Shown piece after piece: positions 26,125 to 35,112 of a DNA stretch of 64,000 nt. Source of the stretch: Christiangramia fulva. GTDB lineage: Bacteria; Bacteroidota; Bacteroidia; Flavobacteriales; Flavobacteriaceae. The position numbers were made by a program, and so were the translations under genes. The notes below the pieces were generated by a model. The model saw nothing but the letters and a program-made list of their open reading frames with translations, did no database searches and was not told the origin of the DNA. The stretch is taken from positions 1-64,000 of the forward strand of contig NZ_CP028136.1 in the NCBI RefSeq assembly GCF_003024155.1. Reading direction: 5' to 3'. Each line of letters begins with the position of its first letter. Positions within the stretch are counted from its first letter, which is position 1.

Positions 26125-27969
26125 ATGAAGTTTATTTTTTCTTCACAAAAACTTGATTTAAAAAAATCCTCCGATTTCCCGAATCTTCAGAAATTTGATC
26201 TTTCCTGCGGAAGCATCCTTTTAAACGATCCCAACACTAAAATTTCTCATAATGGCCTGACCACTATACTTGATGGTTTTTTAAAAGATTTTGAGAAAAA
26301 AGATGATCTCGAGGCCAGGATCTCTGCTTCCGAATATGTTTTTGAAACCTGGCCGGTAAAAGATACCATTACAGGCAGTTTTTGTTCAATGATAATCTCT
26401 GAAGAGAAAAATGAAATAACTCTTTGCAGTGACCTTGTCAATATCTATCCGCTTTATTACCTGAAAAAAAAGGAGGTCTTCTTTATCTCAAACAGTATTA
26501 TTTTACTGGGAAGGTATTCAGGCGCTGAAGTTGATAAAACCGGGATCGTCCAAAGAGCCCTGGGTCCTGAATTCATGAATATTGGTTCCCGCACGATCCT
26601 TAAAAATTGTAAAAGACTCCTGCCCGGTGAATGGCTTCATTTTGACCTAAAGGGAAATATTCTCAAAAGAAAATTCGATAATTCACTTTACCAGAATATG
26701 AGCGGACCTTTTTTTGAAGAAGGAATGCTGGAAGACTACTGGAACCACTATAAAAAAGAGACTGAACTTTGTACAGCGGGATTTGATCAGGTGTCCATCG
26801 CGCTAAGCGGGGGAATTGATAGTCGAATAGCTCTTGGATCTGTACCTGATTCTAAAGAAATTCACGCTTATACTTTTGGTTCGCCCGAAAATTACGAAAC
26901 AGGCGTGGCCCGAAAGCTTGCCAGGATTAAAGGGGCTGAACATTTCAGTTTTTCTAACCTTTCATTATACTTTCCGGAAAAACCTGTTCTTAAAAATTAC
27001 ATTAAAACAACCGAAGCCATTAAACTTAATTCATGGTTAGAGCTTCTTGAAAATATCCAGATCGAAGTAAAGCAACCACTTCTCCTGGGAGAGCTCTGCG
27101 AAGGGCTGCCGGCACGGAATATAAAAAAGTTTAATTCTGCTCATTTTCGAAAAAAGAACTTTATTAAATATTATCTGAAAAAGGATCAATTTCCTCTTAG
27201 CTCTCCCAATCCGGAAAATTTTCAAGAATGGAAGGCTAAAAAAAGACAATTACTGGTTTCCTGGTTTGACGAAAACTGGTTCAAACGGATGGAAATGGAA
27301 GGGTTCAGAAAAGAGGTCATAAAAAATACTCTTTCAGATATTGAGGAGATTTTCGATCGTATAGAAGCTCATAATCTTCCTTATGCCGAATTGTATGATG
27401 AATTATTTTCATGGTACACTTTTACCAGAATGGAATTATCGCGACAGGTTAACATATGTAATGAAAAATTCTATGCTTTCAGCCCCGGCATGTCCATCCA
27501 GATGCTAAAAAAAACCAGTAACATACATCCCAACCTGAGACTTTTTTATCGCTTTGCAAACAAAATGTTGAAAAATGAACCGGATCTAAGGCCTTTCCGA
27601 AATGTTCCAACAAGCCAGATACCATTGTTTCCCCAGCAATTCCCGGACTTCCTGAAAATCCCTGCCTGGGGAATCAGATCAAGAATAGACGACTGGCTGG
27701 TAAAACGCATGATAAAATCAAAAGATCCTTCAAAAAGAGTAAAGCTTTTCCCCGGGATGAACTGGGCAAAGATATATCAGTTGCCAGATCTTGAGGAGCG
27801 TATGGAGAGCTATTATCAGCCTAACTTTTTGGGAGATGAATATGCCAAAACCTTTATCCACCTGACCGAAAAAAGAAAAAATTTTAAAAGCTGGCCCTTT
27901 GCAAATATGGATATTATGAGCGGGGTAGCATTAAATATGGAGTTGGAACTGATAAAAAAGAATTCTTAA
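26125..27969 (+). CDS. Asparagine-synthase-like protein lacking catalytic Cys
   Basis: 614 residues from ATG 26125. The C-terminal half has the PP-loop SGGIDSR (residues ~230-236) and HAYTFGSPENYETG of asparagine synthase-type ATP pyrophosphatases. The N-terminal part has the Ntn-hydrolase-like layout but starts MKFIFSSQK with no Cys2, so glutamine hydrolysis by the usual mechanism is not expected; ammonia or a bound amine would have to be the donor. Such proteins occur beside surface-glycan and peptide-tailoring genes. The stop overlaps the opposite-strand pssA end by four bases. Product unknown. Confidence 0.8.
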   Translation: MKFIFSSQKLDLKKSSDFPNLQKFDLSCGSILLNDPNTKISHNGLTTILDGFLKDFEKKDDLEARISASEYVFETWPVKDTITGSFCSMIISEEKNEITLCSDLVNIYPLYYLKKKEVFFISNSIILLGRYSGAEVDKTGIVQRALGPEFMNIGSRTILKNCKRLLPGEWLHFDLKGNILKRKFDNSLYQNMSGPFFEEGMLEDYWNHYKKETELCTAGFDQVSIALSGGIDSRIALGSVPDSKEIHAYTFGSPENYETGVARKLARIKGAEHFSFSNLSLYFPEKPVLKNYIKTTEAIKLNSWLELLENIQIEVKQPLLLGELCEGLPARNIKKFNSAHFRKKNFIKYYLKKDQFPLSSPNPENFQEWKAKKRQLLVSWFDENWFKRMEMEGFRKEVIKNTLSDIEEIFDRIEAHNLPYAELYDELFSWYTFTRMELSRQVNICNEKFYAFSPGMSIQMLKKTSNIHPNLRLFYRFANKMLKNEPDLRPFRNVPTSQIPLFPQQFPDFLKIPAWGIRSRIDDWLVKRMIKSKDPSKRVKLFPGMNWAKIYQLPDLEERMESYYQPNFLGDEYAKTFIHLTEKRKNFKSWPFANMDIMSGVALNMELELIKKNS

Positions 27970-28715
27970 ACTTCCTCTTTAGCTTTTGGGGAAAATACCG
28001 AGAGTATTACATACCATAAGATGATCAGTGGTATGGCTATAAATTTCAAAAAGATGATCAGGATGAGGCAACTGATCAGGAAAAAATAGCGCAGTTTATT
28101 CTCTTTGATCCCCCAGTCACTGAATTTTAAGGCGAAAAGAGGCAATTCAGCATTCAGCAAAATACAGCTTACAAAAGTGAGCGCCAGTAAAAACCAGTGA
28201 TTAAGGATAATATCTGAAACAACAGGACCGGGCTGGTAGGTAAGGATTAGCGGCAGGCTTAGTATCAGCAGGGCGTTTGCGGGAGTGGGCAAACCTATGA
28301 ATGAATCAGTTTGTCGATCGTCCACATTGAATTTCGCGAGCCGGTAAGCCGAAGCCAAAATGATCAGTAGCCCAAAAAGTGCCCAGGGATTAAAACTTAC
28401 ATGAAACAAAGAAGTACCCCAGTCAGCTCCGGGACCGCCACCGGGCAATGCCTTGTTTAAAAGCTGAAACATCACGATTCCCGGCACTACCCCACTGGTA
28501 ACAACATCGGCTAAGGAATCTAGCTGCAGACCGATCTCGCTTTTCACATCCAGCAAACGTGCGCTGAGACCATCAAAGAAATCGAAAAAAATTCCCGCAG
28601 CTACAAAAACCGCTGCCAGGATCAAATTTCCTTTAACAGCAAAAATAACAGCGATACTTCCGCTAAGAAGGTTTAAAAGCGTGATAAAGTTTGGAATATG
28701 ACGTTTTATGCCCAT
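27966..28715 (-). CDS. pssA: CDP-diacylglycerol-serine O-phosphatidyltransferase
   Basis: 249 residues from ATG 28715. It makes phosphatidylserine, precursor of phosphatidylethanolamine, in the inner membrane. The CDP-alcohol phosphotransferase motif DG(x2)AR(x8)G(x3)D(x3)D is complete (DGLSAR at ~residue 48, then GLQLDSLAD). About seven hydrophobic segments follow. The start NFITLLNLLSGSIAV is typical of bacterial PssA of the Bacillus type. It converges on the asparagine-synthase-like gene. Confidence 0.92.
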   Translation of the reverse strand: MGIKRHIPNFITLLNLLSGSIAVIFAVKGNLILAAVFVAAGIFFDFFDGLSARLLDVKSEIGLQLDSLADVVTSGVVPGIVMFQLLNKALPGGGPGADWGTSLFHVSFNPWALFGLLIILASAYRLAKFNVDDRQTDSFIGLPTPANALLILSLPLILTYQPGPVVSDIILNHWFLLALTFVSCILLNAELPLFALKFSDWGIKENKLRYFFLISCLILIIFLKFIAIPLIILWYVILSVFSPKAKEEV

Positions 28716-28788
28716 AAATGCTTATTTAAATACTAATCTACTATTTTGAACCGAAAAACTTCTAAAAATTTCATTAATCCGGAAAAAG

Positions 28789-28980
28789 CTGTAGACTGAA
28801 GACTGTAAACTGAAGACCGAAGACTTTAGACTAAAGACTTTAGACTAAAGACTGAATATATACCGTAGGCTGTTTGATCCATTATTACATTTCTACATTG
28901 ATCCATTTCCACATTGATACATTTCCACATTGATCCATTTCTACATTGATACATTGGTTCATTGATACATTTTTACATTG
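28789..28980 (+). repeat. Two word-repeat blocks before lnt
   Basis: 28789-28856 repeats AGACTGAAGACT/AGACTAAAGACTTT words (period ~13-14). 28879-28980 repeats ACATTGATCCATTTC/ACATTGATACATT (period ~15). The second block reaches the lnt promoter. Confidence 0.9.
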
Positions 28981-28995
28981 AAATCCCTATTTTTG
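28962..28995 (+). promoter_or_regulatory. Promoter for lnt, partly inside a repeat
   Basis: TATTTTTG (28988-28995) matches TAnnTTTG, 17 bases before ATG 29013. The likely -33 TTG (28962-28964) sits inside the ACATTGATACATT repeat block. Confidence 0.5.
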
Positions 28996-29012
28996 CCCAG
29001 ATGTAAGTTTTC

Positions 29013-30605
29013 ATGAAAAACCTGTTTTACGCTATTATTACCGGATTCCTTCTGGCCATTGCCTGGCCAACCTACGGATTCCCGCTTTTCATATTTTCTG
29101 CCTTCGTGCCTCTTTTACTGGCGGAATTTAATATCCGGAACCATTCAAAAAACTGGGTCAAAACAAAGGTTTTCGGCACAGCTTACCTCAGCTTTTTCAT
29201 CTGGAACCTCATCACCACCTACTGGATCTATTTTTCAACCCCTTTTGGCGGAGCATTTGCAATTATCGTGAACTCCCTACTCATGTCAATCGTTTTTCTC
29301 ATCTATCATATCGTAGCCAAACGCACCGGTTTTTCGGCCGCTGCATCTTTCCTGGTAAGTATATGGATGGTCTTTGAAAAAATACATTTAACCTGGGATT
29401 TCTCCTGGCCATGGCTGAACCTCGGGAATGCATTTTCTGAATATATCAGCTGGGTTCAATGGTATGAATACACTGGTACTTTCGGGGGCACCTTATGGAT
29501 CTGGCTTGTGAATATTGCTGTTTTCAAATTTATCCTTCAGTACAGGGAATTTGGCGAAAGATCCTTGCTTTACCGCGGAATTCTGAAAGCTGCACTTTTG
29601 ATAATAATTCCGCTTGGAATATCGCTGCTGATGTACTGGAATTATGAAGAGCCTGAAAAACAGCTTGAAGCGGTCATTCTTCAGCCGAATATCAATCCAT
29701 ATACCGAGAAATATAATACTACCGATACCCGAATTGGTGAGTTATTGGAAAAACTGACGGACCAGGCGGTGACCGATTCTACTGACATCATCATCGCACC
29801 CGAAACCGTGTTCGCTGATGGTACGCGATTGCCAAATCTTTCCAATTCAGAAGCGGTTTTCTTTGGAAATCAGATAAGCCGGGAACATCAGGATCTCGAT
29901 TTTCTGGGAGGCATAGCGATTTACGACCGTTTCAGCGATCCTTCGAAAGTCAGGAAGCAAACAAACCAGATTGGAGAGGCCGATTGGTATGATGATTACA
30001 ATTCGGCTTTCATGGTGCGAAATTCCACCGATAGTGTCCAACTTTATCATAAGTCAAAGCTGGTAGTGGGCGTGGAAAATTTTCCTTATCAGAATATTCT
30101 GAAACCAATTTTGGGAAATATCATGATCGATCTTGGAGGTACGGTAGCCATGAAAACCACGCAGGAAGAAAGGGAAGCTTTTCAGTTGAAAGATTCTGTT
30201 GCCACCGCACCTATTATCTGCTACGAATCGGTTTACGGCGAATATGTTACGGGATATATAAAAAATGGCGCGAATTTTCTCAGTATTATTACCAATGACG
30301 CCTGGTGGGGAAATACGCAGGGTCATAAGCAGCACCTAAGCTACGCCCGCCTGCGGGCAGTAGAAACCCGAAGATATGTCGCCAGAAGTGCCAACACCGG
30401 AATTTCAGCAATTATCAATGCCCGGGGTGATATTGTAAAAAAACTGGAGTATGAAAAAAGAGGTGCCATCAGAGGCAGGATCGGCCTGAACGATAAAAAG
30501 ACTTTCTATGTAAAGCATGGAGATTATATCGCCCGTATAGCCGAATTCCTGGCAATTTTCATCTTCCTTTTCGCCATGGTCAAATATCGGCGCACACGTA
30601 ATTAG
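29013..30605 (+). CDS. lnt: Apolipoprotein N-acyltransferase
   Basis: 530 residues from ATG 29013. It adds the third acyl chain to the N-terminal Cys of lipoproteins in the inner membrane. The N-terminal ~200 residues form several membrane helices (VSIWMVFEKIHLTWDFSWPWLNLGN matches the conserved part of Lnt in two pieces). The nitrilase domain has its triad: Glu in IIAPETVF (~residue 262), Lys in YHKSKLVVGVENFP (~345) and Cys in IICYESVYGE (~400). A C-terminal helix follows. Length fits E. coli Lnt (512). Confidence 0.94.
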   Translation: MKNLFYAIITGFLLAIAWPTYGFPLFIFSAFVPLLLAEFNIRNHSKNWVKTKVFGTAYLSFFIWNLITTYWIYFSTPFGGAFAIIVNSLLMSIVFLIYHIVAKRTGFSAAASFLVSIWMVFEKIHLTWDFSWPWLNLGNAFSEYISWVQWYEYTGTFGGTLWIWLVNIAVFKFILQYREFGERSLLYRGILKAALLIIIPLGISLLMYWNYEEPEKQLEAVILQPNINPYTEKYNTTDTRIGELLEKLTDQAVTDSTDIIIAPETVFADGTRLPNLSNSEAVFFGNQISREHQDLDFLGGIAIYDRFSDPSKVRKQTNQIGEADWYDDYNSAFMVRNSTDSVQLYHKSKLVVGVENFPYQNILKPILGNIMIDLGGTVAMKTTQEEREAFQLKDSVATAPIICYESVYGEYVTGYIKNGANFLSIITNDAWWGNTQGHKQHLSYARLRAVETRRYVARSANTGISAIINARGDIVKKLEYEKRGAIRGRIGLNDKKTFYVKHGDYIARIAEFLAIFIFLFAMVKYRRTRN

Positions 30606-31263
30606 TTCGGAGTTAAGAGTTTTGAGTTAAAAGTTCGGAGTTCGGAGTAGAGCAGGCACTCAGGACAGGTGCTAAGTGACAATCTGAAGATTTAAATTCA
30701 AGATTCCGAATCTTTTAAAGAGCCTGAAAAATAGCATAAAGCCTATAGCCTTAAAGCTGCATATTTCTAACCTCGCAAATACTAATTCAACGACGTCATT
30801 GCGATCATCCGCCTTAAGCGGAGGAGAAGCAATCTCTTATTCAATTTGAAAATATCCCAATTTGAAAATTTGAAATTGGCTTATTATTGAGATTTTAGAA
30901 TCAGGACAGGTTATTATGAAGAGTCATTTAAATAGCCTAAAGCCTATAGCCTATTGCTTAAGGCTGTTAAAACGTACATTGATCATGGTTTGGAGTTAAA
31001 GGTTCGTAGTTCGGAGTAGAGCAGGCACTCAGGGCAGGTGCTTAGTGACAACCTGAAGATTTAAATTCAAGATTCCGGATTTAAGATTCTAGATGGCCTT
31101 TAAAGAGCTTGAGGATAGAAGAGGATATTATTGAAAATACTTTTAAGCCTATCGCCTATAGCCTAAGGCTTTTAAAACGTACAGCTTATTGTCTATTGAT
31201 CATTGCTAATTGCTAATTGTTAATTGTCCATCGTTAATTGCTCATTGTTAATTGTTACTTGCC
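30604..31263 (+). repeat. Duplicated ~369-bp intergenic block with palindrome
   Basis: No gene seen in this 658-base gap. GGAGTAGAGCAGGCACTCAG occurs at 30642 and 31011 (369 bases apart), and similarity continues through ATTTAAATTCAAGATTCCG and AAGCCTATAGCCT. A dispersed palindrome is at 30795-30836, and the right end (31195-31260) repeats TTGCTAATTG/TTGTTAATTG words. Confidence 0.8.
30795..30836 (+). repeat. Dispersed GTCATTGCGA palindrome
   Basis: GTCATTGCGA, then CCGCCTTAAGCGG, then GAAGCAATCTC. The centre is an inverted repeat CCGC/GCGG around TTAA. Confidence 0.8.
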
Positions 31264-32661
31264 CTACTGTCCCCTGAAAAAAATCACCGTACTCAAAGTC
31301 TTTAGTAAAATACTAAGATCAAGAAAGATCCCTCGATGCTTAATATAGTAAAGATCATATTGCAACTTTTCAAGCGCGTCATCATGACAATCCCCGTAAT
31401 TCGCCATAACCTGTGCCCATCCGGTAAGGCCCGGTTTGATGATATGCCGGGTTTCATAAAAAGGAATAAGCTCAGAAAGCTCTTTTACAAAGACCGGTCG
31501 CTCCGGCCTCGGACCAATAAGGCTCATTTCACCTTTCAGCAGATTGTAGAACTGGGGAATTTCATCAATACGGGAACGCCGAAGGAATTTGCCAAATGCT
31601 GTCACCCGGTAATCATCCTTTTGGGCGTATTGCGGACCGTCAATTTCGGCATCTTTGATCATCGTTCTGAGTTTCAGGATCTCAAAGATCTTTCCGTTTT
31701 TACCGACTCGTTGTTGCCGGTAGAATATTTTTCCGCGATTGGCGAGAAGATTTCCTAATAATATAAAAGGAAGCAGTAAAATTCCGAATACGATACCAAG
31801 AATAGAAACAAGGATATCGAAAATCCGGAACATAAAAAGGTAGAATTTATTCTGATTGCTTCGGCTAAAGGGAAAATATTTATAAAAATCCTTGTCGACA
31901 TTTTGTACCGGAATACGCTGGGTTATTTCCTCATATACCTGTGTATAATCCCTGATAGGAAATCCTTTTTTGAGCAGTGCGATCAATTCGTTGTACAAAC
32001 TTAGCATCAAACCTTTTTGGTAAGCGCTGGCAACGACGATCTCATTGATATGGTGCTTTTTGATCACTTCCTGAAGCTCCTCAACTTCAAACCTCAATAA
32101 AGATTGTTTGGTTAGTGCCATTTGCAGCTGATAATCGGTATTTATATAACCCACAACAACATAATTGGGATCAGATTTTTGAAGGGCTTCAGCGATAAGT
32201 TTTATATCAAAGGAATCACCAACTACCAGTACCCTTTTGTAAAATCTGGGGGAAGAGATCAGACTGATATAAAGGAACCTCCACGTTAGCAGGGCTAAGG
32301 CAACCGAAAGATAAAAGAAAACGATCTGCAACCGATTATCAGGAAGACTTGGCGTGAAAAAGGGGGTCAGCATATAAAAAAGTACGGTCAGGCTCGTGGT
32401 AATCAGCACATTCCTTACTACACTGTCAAACCTGTCTGCTTTCTGAAGATCATATAGTTCAAAAACACTTGCGAAAAGGTTCAGATATAGAAGAAATACG
32501 AGGGTCCACGTCCAGTGATCAGGAGTTATCTGGAAATAATTGAACCTAAAAACGATACCTACGACCGCCAGAGTGGTAAGTACACCCAGCATATCAAAGA
32601 GACGCAACAGGAGCTTTCGCTCAGAGATCTCGAAATGGAAAAGGGGCTTCTTCTGAGACAT
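31264..32661 (-). CDS. Polyprenyl-P sugar-1-phosphate transferase, initiating enzyme
   Basis: 465 residues from ATG 32661. It moves sugar-1-phosphate from UDP-sugar to undecaprenyl phosphate to start each repeat unit. About four membrane helices in residues 15-130, a Rossmann-like middle (RVLVVGDSFDIKLIAEAL), a fifth helix (~280-310), and the C-terminal catalytic domain with KIFEILKLRTM, DEIPQFYNLLKGEMSLIGPRP and LTGWAQVMANYG, the WbaP/WcaJ hallmarks. It is the last gene of the minus-strand glycan operon. Start sugar cannot be told. Confidence 0.92.
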   Translation of the reverse strand: MSQKKPLFHFEISERKLLLRLFDMLGVLTTLAVVGIVFRFNYFQITPDHWTWTLVFLLYLNLFASVFELYDLQKADRFDSVVRNVLITTSLTVLFYMLTPFFTPSLPDNRLQIVFFYLSVALALLTWRFLYISLISSPRFYKRVLVVGDSFDIKLIAEALQKSDPNYVVVGYINTDYQLQMALTKQSLLRFEVEELQEVIKKHHINEIVVASAYQKGLMLSLYNELIALLKKGFPIRDYTQVYEEITQRIPVQNVDKDFYKYFPFSRSNQNKFYLFMFRIFDILVSILGIVFGILLLPFILLGNLLANRGKIFYRQQRVGKNGKIFEILKLRTMIKDAEIDGPQYAQKDDYRVTAFGKFLRRSRIDEIPQFYNLLKGEMSLIGPRPERPVFVKELSELIPFYETRHIIKPGLTGWAQVMANYGDCHDDALEKLQYDLYYIKHRGIFLDLSILLKTLSTVIFFRGQ

Positions 32662-32696
32662 CGCTGTAGATTTTCAGCTTTGGCTAATATATGAAA

Positions 32697-33704
32697 TTAA
32701 CCCAGTAAATCTATCCAAAACTCTTTAAGCCTCTCCCAATCGTATTTTTCAGCCTCCAGACGGGCATTTTTACTAATGCTTTCTGCTTTTGTTGGATTTT
32801 GAAGCAGATCTGATATTTCATGTGTAAGATCCTTCACAGTTCCTTCGGCTAATTTTCCGCTGAGATCATGCTCGATAAGGTAAGGAAGTCCGCCTACGCT
32901 TGCCGAAACTACCGGTAATCCCAGCGCCATCGCTTCAAGGACGCTTACCGGCAGATTATCTACGGAAGAAGTATTCAAAAATATATCATAATCCTCGGAT
33001 AATGCTGCCCATTCGGTTTTGCTGAGTTTTCCGCAGAATTTTACAGGCAGCCCGTGCTTCTCAACATAGGCTCTTGTTTTTTCAAAACTTCCGTCTTTCT
33101 CAGGGCCTACCATACAAAGTTCGGCTTCAGGATATTCTTTCTGCAGTTCACTGATGATCTTCACGGCAAGCTTCGGCCGATACACCTTATCAAAAGCCCG
33201 TACCCAAAGGATTCGGGGTTTCAGATTTTTTCGTGCTTTAAAAGGGTACTGACTAACACTAATGGCATTGGGAATATATAGTAGATTTTCCAGCTCAAAG
33301 GTTTCAAGCTGTTCCAAAAGATATTTTGAAGGTACTATATTGAAATAAGCTTTTTTAAAGATCCTTAATATACTAGGGGAGCTTTCGCTAAATCGCTGAA
33401 CAAGGTTTCCGCCGTGAAGGATAAATATATAGGGAAGTTTAAGCATACTGCAGCAGTAGCCGCTCATGACCGCGTACCAGAAATTGGAAGTGCTGTAGGT
33501 ATCAATAAGCACCAGGTCGATCTTTTTGCTGTTTCTTAAAATACTGCTTAACATATGCAGTAGCCGCAAAACTTTATTTTTGTAATGGGAAACAGCTTTG
33601 AACTCTAATCCTTCTTCGGCAAGTAAATCGGGTAAAATATCAACGCTGGTGGGAGCCGCGCCATGCTTTTCAAGTTTATTGCCGATATAAAGGATATTTT
33701 TCAT
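32697..33704 (-). CDS. Family 4 glycosyltransferase (paralogue A)
   Basis: 335 residues. I chose ATG 33704 (MKNILYIGNKLEKHG), which aligns with the start of the paralogue at 36116; a longer frame to 33788 only reads through a hairpin repeat. GT-B fold: N-terminal ILYIGN, middle FILHGGN, and the C-terminal nucleotide-binding part with LWVRAFDKVY, MVGPEKDGS and ALGLPVVSASVGG near the E-x7-E region. Retaining transferase; sugars unknown. The protein shares its design and many words (HGGNL, MVGPEKDGS) with the 35103 gene, so a tandem duplication is likely. Confidence 0.85.
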   Translation of the reverse strand: MKNILYIGNKLEKHGAAPTSVDILPDLLAEEGLEFKAVSHYKNKVLRLLHMLSSILRNSKKIDLVLIDTYSTSNFWYAVMSGYCCSMLKLPYIFILHGGNLVQRFSESSPSILRIFKKAYFNIVPSKYLLEQLETFELENLLYIPNAISVSQYPFKARKNLKPRILWVRAFDKVYRPKLAVKIISELQKEYPEAELCMVGPEKDGSFEKTRAYVEKHGLPVKFCGKLSKTEWAALSEDYDIFLNTSSVDNLPVSVLEAMALGLPVVSASVGGLPYLIEHDLSGKLAEGTVKDLTHEISDLLQNPTKAESISKNARLEAEKYDWERLKEFWIDLLG

Positions 33705-33724
33705 AAAGTTAGTTATCATAATTA

Positions 33725-33766
33725 CCTCTCCCTCGGGAGAGGTCGGAACTGTTTTATACAGTTCCG
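33725..33766 (-). repeat. Two adjacent hairpins just upstream of a GT gene
   Basis: CCTCTCCC (33725-33732) with GGGAGAGG (33735-33742), and CGGAACTG (33744-33751) with CAGTTCCG (33759-33766). They end 20 bases before ATG 33704 in the gene's sense, so they would form in its leader. They look like a repeat element of the same broad GC-rich CTCCC type as the one in the 39 kb gene. Confidence 0.75.
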
Positions 33767-33791
33767 GTTGAGGAAGGTCAGGAATCAAGCA

Positions 33792-35112
33792 GCCTGCTCC
33801 ACTTTTCCTTTACCGGTTCCATTTTTCCCTCACCAGTTCCCCGTCAATATATTCTCCCCTTTTTCGAAGAATATGTGGGTAAAACCTCGAGATCCAGGAG
33901 AGGCGATTTTTTCAATCGCATCTCCGCGGGTTTTTTTTCACGGTTTTTTGGCATTTTCGCCAAAAAATTCCCTGAAAAAGGCGTCTTTTTCTTTGCTTCG
34001 TTTCTTTTGGACGAGCAAAAGAAATGAAGGTTCACAAACTCCTGTTTATTTTATAAAAATAAAACACTGAGCTAAAGGAAGGAAATAAAAGAATGTAAAA
34101 CGCCAAAGAAATTAACCCGCACCTATCAAAAAAAACTAAGCAAACAGCCAGTTCAACTTTTCCTTCACAAGTTCCCTTTCAATAATTTCCTCCCTTTTTC
34201 GAAGAATATGTGGAGAAAACCTCGAGATCCAGGAGAGGCGATTTTTTCAATCGCCACTCCGCGGGGTTTTTTCCACGGTTTTTGGCATTTTCGCCAAAAA
34301 ATTCCTTGAAAAGGCGTCTTTTTCTTTGCTTCGTTTCTTTTGGACGAGCAAAAGAAATGAAAATTCACAAACCCACACCTATCAAAAAAACTGAGCAAGC
34401 AAACTGTTCCTCTTTTCCTTCACCAGCTCCCTTTCAATAATTTCCTCCCTTTTTCGAAGAATATGTGGAGAAAACCTCGAGATCCAGGAGAGGCGATTTT
34501 TTCGATCGCCTCTCCGCGGGGTTTTTTCCACGGTTTTTGGCATTTCGCCAAAAAATTCCTTGAAAAAGGCGTCTTTTTCTTTGCTTCGTTTCTTTTGGAC
34601 GCGCAAAAGAAATGAAGGCTCACGAACTCCTGTTTATTTTATTAAAAATAAAACACTGAGCTAAAGGAAGGGACAAAGGTGAAAAAAATACAGCATTCCC
34701 AAAGCATTTCTGAAATACTGTAGCTATTTTAGAACTCACATCCTCAGGATCTATAACCTACAAAAAATAACTATCCAACCAGCCTGTTCCACTTTTCCTT
34801 CACCAGTTCCCTTTCAATAATTTCCTCCCCTTTTTCGAAGAATATGTGGAGAAAACCTCGAGATCCAGGAGAGGCGATTTTTTCGATCGCCTCTCCGCGG
34901 GGTTTTTTCCACGGTTTTTGGCTTTTTCGCCAAAATATTCCTTGAAAAAGGCGTCTTTTTCTTTGCTTCGTTTCTTTTGGACGAGCAAAAGAAATGAAGG
35001 TTCACAAACTCCTGGTTATTTTATAAAAATAAAACACTGAGCTATACGAAGAAAATAAAAGATTGAAAAGCACCAGGGAAATCAACCCCTATCATAAAAA
35101 AACTAAGCAAGA
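33792..35112 (-). repeat. Four-unit repeat array carrying a GT 3' end
   Basis: Units begin at about 33792, 34147, 34401 and 34782, each 254-381 bases, and the same sequence begins the 35113 end of the GT gene. Each unit starts with GCCTGTTCCACTTTTCC, the reverse of the GT's last codons (ELVKEKWNRL). Each also holds GAGAGGCGAT...ATCGCCTCTC (10-bp stem in units 3-4, imperfect in 1-2), TTGGC...GCCAA and TTTCTTTTG-GACGAG-CAAAAGAAA (9-bp stem). Several small open frames here (SSKRNEAKKKTPF) are repeat readings, not genes. Confidence 0.85.

Noticed and set aside
33705..33788. Extended N-terminus of the 32697 GT gene
   Set aside because: It reads through the two hairpins; ATG 33704 matches the paralogue's start.
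33792..35060. Small open frames on both strands (SSKRNEAKKKTPF and readings of it) within the repeat array
   Set aside because: They recur in each repeat unit, have no support as proteins, and arise from hairpin DNA.
33792..35112. CRISPR array
   Set aside because: Units are 254-381 bases with similar, not unique, spacers, and no cas genes are near.
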